Below, in pieces: positions 1 to 7,800 of a DNA stretch of 64,000 nucleotides. Numbering within the stretch: position 1 is the first letter of the stretch; every line of letters starts with the position of its first letter. The DNA comes from Streptomyces griseofuscus. GTDB taxonomy: Bacteria; Actinomycetota; Actinomycetes; Streptomycetales; Streptomycetaceae. The stretch lies in NCBI RefSeq assembly GCF_014673495.1, contig NZ_CP051006.1:4774001-4838000 (forward strand). The letters run 5' to 3'. The notes below the pieces were generated by a model. It was not told where the DNA came from. It saw only the letters and a list, made by a program, of their open reading frames with translations, and searched no databases. The position numbers and the translations under genes are program-made.

Positions 1-669
1 GCCCGCACCGGCCGCCTCAAGCCCTGCCTCTTCATCGTGCCGACCGACGCGCCCGGCTTCCAGAAGCGCCCGATCGACATGGAACTCAAGGCCGCGGAAA
101 AGCAGTTCGAGCTGGTCCTGGACGATGTACGGCTGCCCGCGGACGCGCTCGTCGGTGGGGGCACCTCCCACGCTTTCGGCAGTGGGGGAGAGGACGCGGG
201 CCTGCTCCAGCTGTTCGCGGGGCTCAACCCGGAGCGCGTCATGACCGCCGCGTTCGCCATCGGGATGGGCCGGTACGCGCTCGGCCGGGCCATCGAGTAC
301 GCCCGCGACCGCACCGTCTGGAAGACGCCCATCGGCGCCCACCAGGCGATCGCGCACCCCCTGGCGCAGGCGCACATCGACCTGGAACTGGCCCGGCTGA
401 TGATGCAGAAGGCCGCCCGTCTCTACGACGCGGGCGACGACATCGGCGCGGGCGAGGCCGCCAACATGGCCAAGTACGCCGCCGGAGAAGCGTGCGTGAA
501 AGCCGTCGACCAGGCCGTGCACACCCTCGGCGGCAACGGCCTCACTCGCGAGTACGGGCTCGCCTCGCTGATAACGGCCGCCCGGGTGGCTCGTATCGCG
601 CCGGTGAGCCGGGAGATGATTCTCAACTACGTCTCCCACCAGAGCCTGGGCCTGCCCAAGTCGTACTGA
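1..669 (+). CDS. Acyl-CoA dehydrogenase, C-terminal part (5' end outside window)
   Basis: Last 222 codons of a flavin-dependent acyl-CoA dehydrogenase; the start and the N-terminal helical domain lie left of the window. The visible part begins in the middle beta domain (KQFELVLDDVRLPADAL) and continues into the C-terminal helix bundle, with RALEYARDRT-like helix AIEYARDRTVWK and the late signature HTLGGNGLTREYG. The family oxidises acyl-CoA to 2-enoyl-CoA using FAD and hands electrons to ETF. The loop that often reads Y-E/R-G-T is IAPVSREM here, so I cannot name the catalytic base by eye. It is followed 22 bp later by a CoA ligase and then an enoyl-CoA hydratase, so the three probably act in sequence on one acid. 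Confidence 0.9.
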   Translation, partial: ARTGRLKPCLFIVPTDAPGFQKRPIDMELKAAEKQFELVLDDVRLPADALVGGGTSHAFGSGGEDAGLLQLFAGLNPERVMTAAFAIGMGRYALGRAIEYARDRTVWKTPIGAHQAIAHPLAQAHIDLELARLMMQKAARLYDAGDDIGAGEAANMAKYAAGEACVKAVDQAVHTLGGNGLTREYGLASLITAARVARIAPVSREMILNYVSHQSLGLPKSY

Positions 670-691
670 GCCGCAGCCGCTTGGAGGAACC

Positions 692-2260
692 GTGTTCCGC
701 AGCGAGTACGCAAGTGTCCCGCCCGTCGAACTCCCCGTCCATGACGCCGTGCTGGGCCACGCGGTCGAATTCGGCGAGCGGCCCGCGCTGGTCGACGGCA
801 CGGACGGGACCACGCTCACGTACGAGCAGGTGGACCGGTTCCACCGGCGACTCGCCGCCGCCCTCGCCGACGCGGGCGTGCGCAAGGGCGATGTCCTCGC
901 CCTGCACAGCCCCAACACCATCGCCTTCCCGACCGCCTTCTACGCCGCCACCCGGGCGGGCGCCACCGTCACCACGGCCCATCCGCTCGCCACCGCCGAG
1001 GAGTTGGCCAAGCAGCTGCGGGACAGCGGGACCCGCTGGCTCGTCACCGTCTCGCCGCTGCTGCCCACCGCCCGCCGCGCCGCCGAACTCGCGGGCGGCG
1101 TTCGGGAGATCTTCGTGTGCGACAGCGCACCCGGGCACCGCTCGCTGATCGACCTGCTCGGCACGGCGGCACCCGAACCGGAGCTGGCGTTCGACGTGGC
1201 GGAGGACGTCGCGGTGCTGCCGTACTCCTCCGGTACCACCGGCGTGCCCAAGGGGGTGATGCTCACCCACCGCCAGATCGGCACGAACCTGGCCCAGTTG
1301 CAGTCGGCCGCACCCACCGGGCCCGGTGAACGCATCCTCGCCGTCCTGCCGTTCTTCCACATCTACGGCCTGACCGCGCTGATGAACGCGCCCCTGCGGC
1401 TCGGCAGCACGGTCGTCGTGCTGCCCCGCTTCGACCTGGAGACCTTCCTCGCCGCGATCGAGAAGCACCGCATCACCGGCCTCTACGTCGCCCCGCCGAT
1501 CGTCCTCGCCCTCGCCAAGCACCCCGCGGTCACCCGCTACGACCTCTCCTGCCTCCAGTACGTCCTGTGCGCCGCCGCCCCGCTGGACGCCGATCTCGCC
1601 CGCGCCTGCGCGCACCGCCTCGGACTGCCCCCGATCGGCCAGGCCTACGGCATGACCGAACTGTCCCCGGGCAGCCATGTCGTCCCGCTCGACCGGCTGC
1701 ACGACGCGCCCGCCGGGACCGTCGGCAAGCTGATCGCGGGCACCGAGATGCGGATCGTGGACCTGGCCGACCCCGCCCGTGACCTCGGCGCGGGGGAGCG
1801 GGGGGAGATCCTGATCCGGGGGCCCCAGGTGATGAAGGGCTACCTCGGCCGGCCCGAGGCCACCGCCGCGCTGATCGACGCGGACGGCTGGCTGCACACC
1901 GGGGACGTCGGCCAAGTCGACGGCGACGGCTGGCTGTTCGTGGTGGACCGGGTGAAGGAACTCATCAAGTACAAGGGCTTCCAGGTGGCACCCGCCGAAC
2001 TGGAGGCCCTGCTGCTCACCCACCCCGGCATCGCCGACGCGGCCGTCGTCGGCGACTACGACGAGGACGGCAACGAGGTGCCGCACGCCTTCGTCGTCCG
2101 CCGGTCCGAGGGCGGCGAACCCACCGAGAACGACGTGCTGCTCCATGTCGCCGAGCGCGTCGCACCGTACAAGCGCGTCCGCAAGGTCACCTTCACCGAC
2201 AGCGTGCCGCGCGCCGCCTCCGGGAAGATCCTGCGGCGCGAGCTCAGGGAGCGGATATGA
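692..2260 (+). CDS. Cinnamate/4-coumarate:CoA ligase-type AMP-forming acyl-CoA ligase
   Basis: Adenylate-forming ligase (acid + ATP + CoA to acyl-CoA + AMP + PPi), 522 aa. Motifs in order: P-loop SSGTTGVPKGV near residue 180, YGMTE near 319, TGD near 404, hinge segment VDRVKELIKYKGFQ, and C-terminal catalytic Lys in SGKILRREL. The GTG start sits four bases after GGAGG. Length and motif spacing agree with the S. coelicolor cinnamate:CoA ligase (SCO4383 as I recall it), which accepts cinnamate and 4-coumarate; a phenylpropanoid substrate is therefore likely but inferred. The stop overlaps the next gene (ATGA), so translation of ligase and hydratase is probably coupled. Confidence 0.9.
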   Translation: MFRSEYASVPPVELPVHDAVLGHAVEFGERPALVDGTDGTTLTYEQVDRFHRRLAAALADAGVRKGDVLALHSPNTIAFPTAFYAATRAGATVTTAHPLATAEELAKQLRDSGTRWLVTVSPLLPTARRAAELAGGVREIFVCDSAPGHRSLIDLLGTAAPEPELAFDVAEDVAVLPYSSGTTGVPKGVMLTHRQIGTNLAQLQSAAPTGPGERILAVLPFFHIYGLTALMNAPLRLGSTVVVLPRFDLETFLAAIEKHRITGLYVAPPIVLALAKHPAVTRYDLSCLQYVLCAAAPLDADLARACAHRLGLPPIGQAYGMTELSPGSHVVPLDRLHDAPAGTVGKLIAGTEMRIVDLADPARDLGAGERGEILIRGPQVMKGYLGRPEATAALIDADGWLHTGDVGQVDGDGWLFVVDRVKELIKYKGFQVAPAELEALLLTHPGIADAAVVGDYDEDGNEVPHAFVVRRSEGGEPTENDVLLHVAERVAPYKRVRKVTFTDSVPRAASGKILRRELRERI

Positions 2261-2994
2261 CCACGATCATCGGACGCTCGCGCACCCGCGGCGTCGAGAC
2301 CCTCAGCCTGGACGCCACCGGCACCCGCAACGCGCTGTCCGCGCGCCTCGTCGCCGCCCTCGCGGAGGCGCTGGCCGAGTGCGGCAAGGACCCGGAGGTA
2401 CGGGCCGTCGTCCTCACCCACACAGGTAACACCTTCTCGGCCGGCGCCGACCTGCGCGAACCGCCGCACCCGGACGCGCTGGTCGCCCTGCTGCGGCAGC
2501 TCGTCGAGCTGCCCAAGCCGGTCCTCGCCCGGGTCACCGGGCATGTCCGCGCGGGCGGCCTCGGCCTGCTCGCCGCCTGCGACCTGGCCTTCGCCGGCGC
2601 CGCGGCCACCTTCGCCTTCACCGAGGTGCGCATCGGGGTGGCCCCCGCGGTGATCTCGCTGCCGCTGCTGCCGCGCACCGATCCGCGCGCCCTGGCCCGC
2701 TATTACCTCACCGGGGAGCGCTTCGGGCCCGAGGAGGCCGTGCGCACCGGGCTGCTCACGGCCGCCGCCGCGGATGTGGACGAGGCCCTGGCACCCGCCC
2801 TCGAGGGGCTGCGCCGCTCCGCGCCCGAGGCCCTGGCGGAGACGAAACGGCTGCTCACGGCTAGGGTGCTGGAAACATTCGACCGGGACGCGGCGGACCT
2901 CACCGCGCTCTCGGCCCGCCTGTTCGCCTCCGACCAGGCCCGGGAGGGGATGACGGCCTTCCTGGAGAAGCGGGATCCGGCATGGGTGGTGTGA
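2257..2994 (+). CDS. Enoyl-CoA hydratase/isomerase (crotonase) family protein
   Basis: 245-aa crotonase-fold protein whose ATG overlaps the ligase stop by four bases. Oxyanion-hole segments are visible: GNTFSAGADLRE near residue 56 and GHVRAGGLGLLAACDLAFA near residue 96. The stretch that usually carries the second catalytic glutamate reads IGVAPAVISLPLL, with no clear acidic residue, so it may be an isomerase, hydrolase or a hydratase with altered chemistry. It probably acts on the enoyl-CoA made by the dehydrogenase upstream, within the same operon. A TetR gene begins four bases after its stop. Confidence 0.85.
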   Translation: MTTIIGRSRTRGVETLSLDATGTRNALSARLVAALAEALAECGKDPEVRAVVLTHTGNTFSAGADLREPPHPDALVALLRQLVELPKPVLARVTGHVRAGGLGLLAACDLAFAGAAATFAFTEVRIGVAPAVISLPLLPRTDPRALARYYLTGERFGPEEAVRTGLLTAAAADVDEALAPALEGLRRSAPEALAETKRLLTARVLETFDRDAADLTALSARLFASDQAREGMTAFLEKRDPAWVV

Positions 2995-2998
2995 GCAG

Positions 2999-3625
2999 AT
3001 GAGCACGACGGCGGACCGCGCCCGCGGACCACGGTCGGACCGCGACCGGCAGCCCAAGCAGGACCGCAGCCGCGCCACCCGGCAGCGGCTCCTGGAGGCC
3101 GCCGTCGCCTGTCTCGCCGAACACGGCTGGGCGGGCTCCACGGTCGCCGTCGTCGCCGAGCGCGCCGGGGTCTCCCGGGGCGCGGCCCAGCACCACTTCC
3201 CGACCCGCGAGGACCTGTTCACCGCGGCCGTCGAGTACGTCGCCGAGGAACGCTCCAGCGCGTTGCGCGACCTGTTCCCCGACGGTGTGCGGGGCGATCG
3301 CCGGGCCGTCGTCACCGCCCTGGTCGACCTCTACACCGGCCCCCTCTTCCGGGCCGCCCTGCAACTGTGGGTGGCCGCCTCCAACGAGGAGCAACTGCGC
3401 GGCCGGGTCACCGAACTGGAGGCCCGCGTCGGCCGCGAGACCCATCGCATCGCCGTCGAGCTGCTGCGCGCCGACGAGTCCCGACCCGGCGTCCGCGAGA
3501 CCGTCCAGGGCCTCCTCGACATGGCCCGCGGCCTCGGCCTCGCCAACGTCCTCACCGACGACACGGCCCGCCGCGAACGGGTCGTGGCCCAGTGGGCGGC
3601 CCTGGTGGAGGCGTCGCTCGGCTGA
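2999..3625 (+). CDS. TetR/AcrR-family transcriptional regulator
   Basis: 208-aa one-component regulator. An N-terminal helix-turn-helix covers about residues 20-70, ending in the usual recognition-helix pattern AGVSRGAAQHHFPTREDLF; the rest is an alpha-helical ligand-binding domain of ordinary length. The ATG lies four bases after the hydratase stop, so it is the last gene of the ligase operon and most likely represses it, with an acyl- or aryl-CoA as inducer (inferred from context only). The first 20 residues are Arg/Asp-rich and probably disordered. Confidence 0.88.
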   Translation: MSTTADRARGPRSDRDRQPKQDRSRATRQRLLEAAVACLAEHGWAGSTVAVVAERAGVSRGAAQHHFPTREDLFTAAVEYVAEERSSALRDLFPDGVRGDRRAVVTALVDLYTGPLFRAALQLWVAASNEEQLRGRVTELEARVGRETHRIAVELLRADESRPGVRETVQGLLDMARGLGLANVLTDDTARRERVVAQWAALVEASLG

Positions 3626-3691
3626 GCGGCCGGGTCGTCGCCGGGTTCCGGCGGAGTGAGCCGGGCCACATCCCTATCGCGGTGCGCGCAG

Positions 3692-3697
3692 TACTCT
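3692..3697 (+). promoter_or_regulatory. Candidate -10 element for a leaderless transcript
   Basis: TACTCT fits the TANNNT -10 pattern and ends six bases before the ATG of the leader peptide at 3704. No ribosome binding site precedes that ATG. This spacing is what a leaderless mRNA starting at or next to the ATG would show. No clear -35 hexamer is visible. Confidence 0.45.
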
Positions 3698-3703
3698 GGG
3701 CGC

Positions 3704-3784
3704 ATGCTTCCGATGCTCGTTCGACGCCGCCACGTGGACTACGTGCGCGTCACGAGCATGGGCTGTCGGCGCCACACCGCCTGA
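3704..3784 (+). CDS. Putative Cys-containing leader peptide (26 aa)
   Basis: Short ORF starting MLPMLVRRRHVDYVRV and ending TSMGCRRHTA. The pattern RRHVD-x-x-R-V-x-S-x-x-C-R-R is the one I know from short putative leader peptides placed ahead of sulfur/cysteine-related genes in Streptomyces. It lies 103 bp before the dioxygenase gene, with a strong hairpin between (3834-3860), and has a leaderless-type -10 just upstream. Likely role: ribosome movement through the Cys/Arg codons, or slow translation here, sets expression of the downstream gene. The regulatory role is inferred from family resemblance and layout. Confidence 0.6.
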   Translation: MLPMLVRRRHVDYVRVTSMGCRRHTA

Positions 3785-3833
3785 TCCAGCCCCCACTCGC
3801 TCTGCGCTCTGCACTCTTCCTTTTCCGGCACCC

Positions 3834-3860
3834 GGGGGCCGCGTACCCCTGCGGCCGCCC
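3834..3860 (+). promoter_or_regulatory. Hairpin between leader peptide and dioxygenase gene
   Basis: GGGGGCCGC pairs with GCGGCC-G-CCC (one bulged G), loop GTACCCCT. The 9-bp stem sits 49 bp after the leader stop and 27 bp before the dioxygenase ATG, so it could act as an attenuator or block ribosome loading. There is no U run after it, which is common for actinobacterial hairpins. Confidence 0.4.
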
Positions 3861-3887
3861 GTGCCCCGTACACCCTGCGGACACACC

Positions 3888-4919
3888 ATGACCTCGCATA
3901 TCGCGACGACCGCGTCGTACGACCAGCTGCCCGTCATCGACCTCTCCGCCGCCGACCGCGGTCCCCGAAGCCGGGACCTGCTGCACGCCCAGCTGCACAG
4001 CGCCGCGCACGACGTCGGCTTCTTCCAGCTGGTCGGGCACGGCGTGACCAAGGCGGAGACGGACGCGCTGATCACCGCCATGCGTGCCTTCTTCGAGCTC
4101 CCGGAGGCCGACCGGCTGGCGCTGGACAACGTCAACTCCCCGCATTTCCGCGGCTATACGCGCACCGGCGACGAGCGCACCGGCGGCGCCCGCGACTGGC
4201 GCGACCAGCTCGACATCGGCGCCGAGCGGCCCGCCCGGGTGCCCGGCCCCGGTGAGCCGCCGTACTGGTGGCTCCAGGGCCCCAACCAGTGGCCGGCCGC
4301 CCTGCCCGAGCTGCGCACCGCGGCCCTCGCCTGGATCGAGCGGCTCAGCGCGGTCGCCCAGCGCCTGCTGCACGAGCTGCTGATCGCCATCGGCGCCCCC
4401 GCCGACTTCTACGACCCGATCTTCGGCGACCGGGCCCACCCGCAGCTCAAGCTGGTCCGCTACCCCGGCAGCGCGGGCGACGGCGCGGACCAGGGCGTCG
4501 GCGCGCACAAGGACTACGGCTTCCTCACCCTGCTCCTCCAGGACACCGTCGGCGGCCTCCAGGTCCAGCGCGAGGACGGCCGCTTCCACGATGTGCCGCC
4601 GCTGGAGAACGCCTTCGTCGTCAACCTCGGCGAACTCCTGGAGGTCGCCACCGACGGCTACCTCCTCGCCACCAACCACCGCGTGGTCAGCCCGGCCGGA
4701 GCGACCGAACGCTTCTCGATCCCGTTCTTCTACAACCCGCGCCTGGACGGCAAGGTCGCCCCGCTCCCCTTCCCGGGCGCCACCCGGGCCCCGGGCATCA
4801 CCACCGACCCGACGAACCCCCTGTTCGCCGAGTACGGCTACAACGAACTCAAGGGCAAGCTGCGGGCGCACCCGCTGGTGGCGGAGCGGCATCACGCGGG
4901 CCTTCTGACCCCGGCCTAG
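3888..4919 (+). CDS. Isopenicillin N synthase-family 2-oxoglutarate/Fe(II)-dependent oxygenase
   Basis: 343 aa. N-terminal DIOX_N-type region (LPVIDLSAADR, then HDVGFFQLVGHGV) and a C-terminal double-stranded beta-helix. Iron ligands are visible: HKD in GAHKDYGFLTL (His near residue 207, Asp two later) and the distal His in LATNHRVVSP (near 263). The co-substrate-binding R-x-S motif is in ERFSIPFFYNP. The enzyme should couple 2-oxoglutarate (or a substrate-only) oxidation to oxygenation of a small molecule; substrate unknown. I chose the ATG at 3888 rather than the in-frame GTG at 3861 because the family homology begins right after it. A Cys-containing leader peptide and hairpin precede it; the next gene is convergent. 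Confidence 0.88.
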   Translation: MTSHIATTASYDQLPVIDLSAADRGPRSRDLLHAQLHSAAHDVGFFQLVGHGVTKAETDALITAMRAFFELPEADRLALDNVNSPHFRGYTRTGDERTGGARDWRDQLDIGAERPARVPGPGEPPYWWLQGPNQWPAALPELRTAALAWIERLSAVAQRLLHELLIAIGAPADFYDPIFGDRAHPQLKLVRYPGSAGDGADQGVGAHKDYGFLTLLLQDTVGGLQVQREDGRFHDVPPLENAFVVNLGELLEVATDGYLLATNHRVVSPAGATERFSIPFFYNPRLDGKVAPLPFPGATRAPGITTDPTNPLFAEYGYNELKGKLRAHPLVAERHHAGLLTPA

Positions 4920-4952
4920 GTGTGCTGTCCCGGGACGTTGGTGACACGCGTG

Positions 4953-4973
4953 CGGAGCCGATCCACGGCTCCG
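4953..4973. terminator. Hairpin between convergent genes
   Basis: CGGAGCCG - ATCCA - CGGCTCCG, a perfect 8-bp stem with 5-base loop, located between the stop codons of the convergent dioxygenase and citrate-synthase-family genes. Probably a two-way transcription terminator. Confidence 0.5.
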
Positions 4974-4985
4974 CCGCCCCCGCCG

Positions 4986-6086
4986 CTACCGGGCGATGTC
5001 CGCATACCCCTCGATGTCCTGCGGCCGCCGCGGCCCCGGCCCCACATACCTGGCCGTCGGCCGCACCAGCCGGCCCGTCCGCCGCTGTTCGAGGATGTGC
5101 GCCGACCACCCCGCCGTGCGCGCACACGTGAACATCGACGTGAACATGTGCGCCGGGACCTCCGCGAAGTCCAGCATGATCGCCGCCCAGAACTCCACGT
5201 TCGTGGCCAGCACCCGGTCCGGCCTGCGGCTGTGCAGCTCCTCCAGCGCCGCCTTCTCCAGCGCCTCCGCGACCTCGAACCGCGGCGCCCCCAACTCCCG
5301 CGCCGTGCGCCGCAGCACCCGCGCCCGCGGGTCCTCGGCCCGGTACACCCGGTGCCCGAAGCCCATGAGCCGCTCGCCCCGGTCCAGGGTCCGTCTCACA
5401 TAGCCCGCCGCGTCCCCGGTGCGCTCGATCTCCTCGATCATCCCGAGCACCCGGGAGGGCGCGCCGCCGTGCAGCGGGCCGGACATCGCGCCGACCGCGC
5501 CCGAGAGCGCGGCGGCGACATCCGCGCCGGTGGAGGCGATGACCCGGGCGGTGAACGTGGACGCGTTCATGCCGTGCTCCGCGGCCGATGTCCAGTACGC
5601 GTCGACCGCCGCGACATGCCGGGGGTCCGGCTCCCCGCGCCAGCGGATCATGAACCGCTCCACCACCGACCTGGCCTTGTCGATCTCCCGCTGCGGCACC
5701 ATCGCCAGACCCTGCCCGCGCGCGGACTGGGCGACGTACGACAGGGCCATGACCGCGGCCCGCGCCAGATCCTCGCGCGCCTGGCGCTCGTCGATGTCGA
5801 GGAGGGGCTGGAGTCCCCAGACGGGGGCCAGCATGGCGAGCGCGGACTGGACGTCCACGCGGATGTCACCGGAGTGCACCGGGATGGGGAAGGGCTCGGC
5901 GGGCGGCAGCCCCGGGTTGAAGGAGCCGTCGACCAGCAGGCCCCACACATTGCCGAAGGAGACATGGCCGACCAGATCCTCGATGTCGACGCCCCGGTAG
6001 CGCAGGGCCCCGCCCTCCTTGTCCGGTTCGGCGATCTCCGTCTCGAACGCTACGACTCCTTCGAGCCCGGGTACGAAGTCGGACAT
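4986..6086 (-). CDS. Citrate synthase/methylcitrate synthase family protein (citrate synthase 2 type)
   Basis: 366 aa, shorter than housekeeping type I citrate synthases. N-terminal LRYRGVDIEDL is the signature of this family. Catalytic histidines are in SGPLHGGAPSRV and in LMGFGHRVYR; the Asp-bearing segment is near VLATNVEFWAAIML. The reaction is condensation of acetyl-CoA (or propionyl-CoA) with oxaloacetate; which acyl-CoA is used cannot be told from sequence. It is transcribed away from pdxH, sharing a 138-bp promoter region, an arrangement I recall from the SCO4387-SCO4388 region of S. coelicolor. Confidence 0.88.
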   Translation of the reverse strand: MSDFVPGLEGVVAFETEIAEPDKEGGALRYRGVDIEDLVGHVSFGNVWGLLVDGSFNPGLPPAEPFPIPVHSGDIRVDVQSALAMLAPVWGLQPLLDIDERQAREDLARAAVMALSYVAQSARGQGLAMVPQREIDKARSVVERFMIRWRGEPDPRHVAAVDAYWTSAAEHGMNASTFTARVIASTGADVAAALSGAVGAMSGPLHGGAPSRVLGMIEEIERTGDAAGYVRRTLDRGERLMGFGHRVYRAEDPRARVLRRTARELGAPRFEVAEALEKAALEELHSRRPDRVLATNVEFWAAIMLDFAEVPAHMFTSMFTCARTAGWSAHILEQRRTGRLVRPTARYVGPGPRRPQDIEGYADIAR

Positions 6087-6224
6087 CAGGCGGCTCCTCG
6101 TGCTGGGCGGGCGGCGCGGCTCTGAACGGGCCTGGAATCAGCACGATAACCCCGTATGTCTCACTTGGAGAGACTTGACGACACTGGGTGCCAGCAGGCC
6201 CATTAGATACGGCAAGATGACCGC

Positions 6225-6911
6225 GTGACCGACCGCGAACCACTCCTGGATCCCGTCCTCGACCCCGCCGCGATGCGCAAGCAGTACCGGGCCGACGGAC
6301 TCGCCGAACAGGACCTCGCCACGCACCCCATGGACCAGTTCGCACGCTGGTTCGAGGATGCGGCCCGGGCGGCCCTCCACGGCACGCTCTACGAGCCGAA
6401 CGCCATGGTCGTCGCCACGGCGGACGCCGAGGGTCGGCCCAGCTCACGCACCGTGCTGATGAAGCAGTTCGACACCGAGGGCTTCGTCTTCTACACGAAC
6501 TACGACTCCCGCAAGGGCCGGGACCTCACGGCGAACCCGTACGTCTCGCTGCTCTTCCCCTGGCATCCGCTGGCCCGGCAGGTCATCGTCACGGGCGGTG
6601 TCCGCCGTACCGGGCGGGACGAGACGGCCGCCTACTTCCGCACCCGGCCGCACGGCTCCCAGCTGGGCGCCTGGGCCAGCGCGCAGTCCACGGTGATCGG
6701 CTCGCGCGCCGAACTGGACGCCGCGTACGCCGAGTTGGCGGACCGCTATCCCGAGGACGAGCGGGTGCCGGTGCCCCCGCACTGGGGCGGCTTCCGTGTC
6801 GTACCGCAGAGCGTCGAGTTCTGGCAGGGCCGCGAGAACCGGCTGCACGACCGGCTGCGCTACACCGCCCGTCCGGACGGCACCTGGGGGGTCGAGCGCC
6901 TCAGTCCCTGA
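6225..6911 (+). CDS. pdxH: Pyridoxamine 5'-phosphate oxidase
   Basis: 228-aa FMN enzyme that oxidises pyridoxine/pyridoxamine 5'-phosphate to pyridoxal 5'-phosphate. N-terminal MRKQYRADGLAEQDL and TNYDSRKGRDLTANP (FMN/substrate contacts) are typical, as is C-terminal EFWQGRENRLHDRLRY carrying the conserved Arg/His of the active site. GTG start at 6225 overlaps a three-codon ATG frame (6216-6227) by GTGA; no Shine-Dalgarno is evident. A more distant PNPOx paralogue lies at 50486-51154. A stable hairpin region follows the stop. Confidence 0.95.
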   Translation: MTDREPLLDPVLDPAAMRKQYRADGLAEQDLATHPMDQFARWFEDAARAALHGTLYEPNAMVVATADAEGRPSSRTVLMKQFDTEGFVFYTNYDSRKGRDLTANPYVSLLFPWHPLARQVIVTGGVRRTGRDETAAYFRTRPHGSQLGAWASAQSTVIGSRAELDAAYAELADRYPEDERVPVPPHWGGFRVVPQSVEFWQGRENRLHDRLRYTARPDGTWGVERLSP

Positions 6912-7231
6912 GGGCCCCGGGAACGCAGACGACCCGCGAGCTGGGTTCCTCCGGAGAGGAGCCGGCCGGACGTACCGGCAGCTCGCGGGTCGGGTGACTG
7001 CTTGGGATTGGGCCGGCTGCACGTATCCCTCACGTGCCGGTCCGGCACCGCACTGAGCGTGGTGACGAGCCGCTAGCCCGCAGCCACCTCACGCGTCCGG
7101 TATGCATACATCTGCCGAACCACCTCCCTTCTGTGTGCCTACAGCCTAGGAACCGACCGCAGCGGGCTCAACTGTTTTTTCCAAGGCGCCCGCCGACGCT
7201 CCCGGATCGCCCGAATGGAGGAGCGTCATCG
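6912..7231. other. 320-bp gene-poor region with nested stems and a 12-codon minus-strand ORF
   Basis: Contains a 13-bp perfect stem (6931-6943 GACCCGCGAGCTG with 6979-6991), enclosing two smaller hairpins (GGTTCCTC/GAGGAGCC and CCGG/CCGG), so it could fold as a three-way junction. A second palindrome GTGCCGG-T-CCGGCAC lies at 7034-7048. On the minus strand a strong AAGGGAGGTGG is followed by a 12-codon ORF (7073-7111). The first stem probably ends pdxH transcription; the whole may be a structured or small RNA. Nothing here matches a known RNA family that I can name. Confidence 0.45.
7073..7111 (-). CDS. Candidate 12-codon mini-ORF (MYAYRTREVAAG)
   Basis: Begins with ATG 11 bases after GGAGG within AAGGGAGGTGG (7120-7130) and ends with TAG. 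It is directed towards the stem-loop structure at 6931-6991. Such a layout could be a leader ORF or a small-RNA mRNA, but only the ribosome binding site supports translation. Confidence 0.2.
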   Translation of the reverse strand: MYAYRTREVAAG

Positions 7232-7717
7232 GTGGTAGGACTGCTGGCTGTGACTGATCTTCCCGTTCTTCGGACGGCCCCGGTCCAGGGCGACGACATG
7301 CTGGAGCAGTGGCGGCTCGTGCACAACGCGGTGGTGCCGCCCGCCGCGATGTCACCGGCACAGGCCCGGGTGCGCAGGGAGCGGTACCTGCTGGCGAACG
7401 CGTACGCCGGTGACGTCCTCGTCGGCTGCTCCACCGTGCGGCCCCCGCTGGGGGAGCAGCGGGTGGCGACCGTGATCGCGCGGGTGCTGCCCGAATTCCG
7501 GCGCCGGGGGTTCGGGACGGTGATCTACGGGAACGCGCTGGACCGGGCCCGCGCACTGGGCGCGGGCGTCGTGGAGACCTGTGTGCTGGCGGCGAACGGC
7601 GACGGACTGCGGTTCGCCGTACGGCGGGGATTCGAGGAGGTAGAGCGCTATGTGCTGGACGGTGAGCGGGACGAATGGGTCGACCTGCGACTTCTGGTGA
7701 CGGAACCCGGGGATTGA
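7232..7717 (+). CDS. GNAT-family N-acetyltransferase
   Basis: 161-aa acetyltransferase. The core acetyl-CoA-binding segment is VIARVLPEFRRRGFGTVIYGNAL, matching motif A (R/Q-x-x-G-x-G/A), followed by VLAANGDGLRFAVRRGFEEVERY, the usual motif B. The frame is open for 66 more codons upstream, but GTG 7232 has GGAGGAG eight bases ahead and coding character starts here. It would transfer an acetyl group to an amine on an unknown small molecule or protein. Located between the structured region and the PAS gene, same strand as both neighbours. Confidence 0.82.
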   Translation: MVGLLAVTDLPVLRTAPVQGDDMLEQWRLVHNAVVPPAAMSPAQARVRRERYLLANAYAGDVLVGCSTVRPPLGEQRVATVIARVLPEFRRRGFGTVIYGNALDRARALGAGVVETCVLAANGDGLRFAVRRGFEEVERYVLDGERDEWVDLRLLVTEPGD

Positions 7718-7800
7718 TTCCCTCCATCTTGAGGGAACAGGATGTGGGCTGCGTCACGTTCGAGTTGAATGAGGGGCAGTGAGCGGAACGGGCGCCTTAC

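Noticed and set aside
6158..6180. GTCTC-N7-GAGAC repeat and TTGACG between the citrate synthase and pdxH genes
   Set aside because: Short arms, and no -10 at proper distance from TTGACG; too weak to call an operator or promoter.
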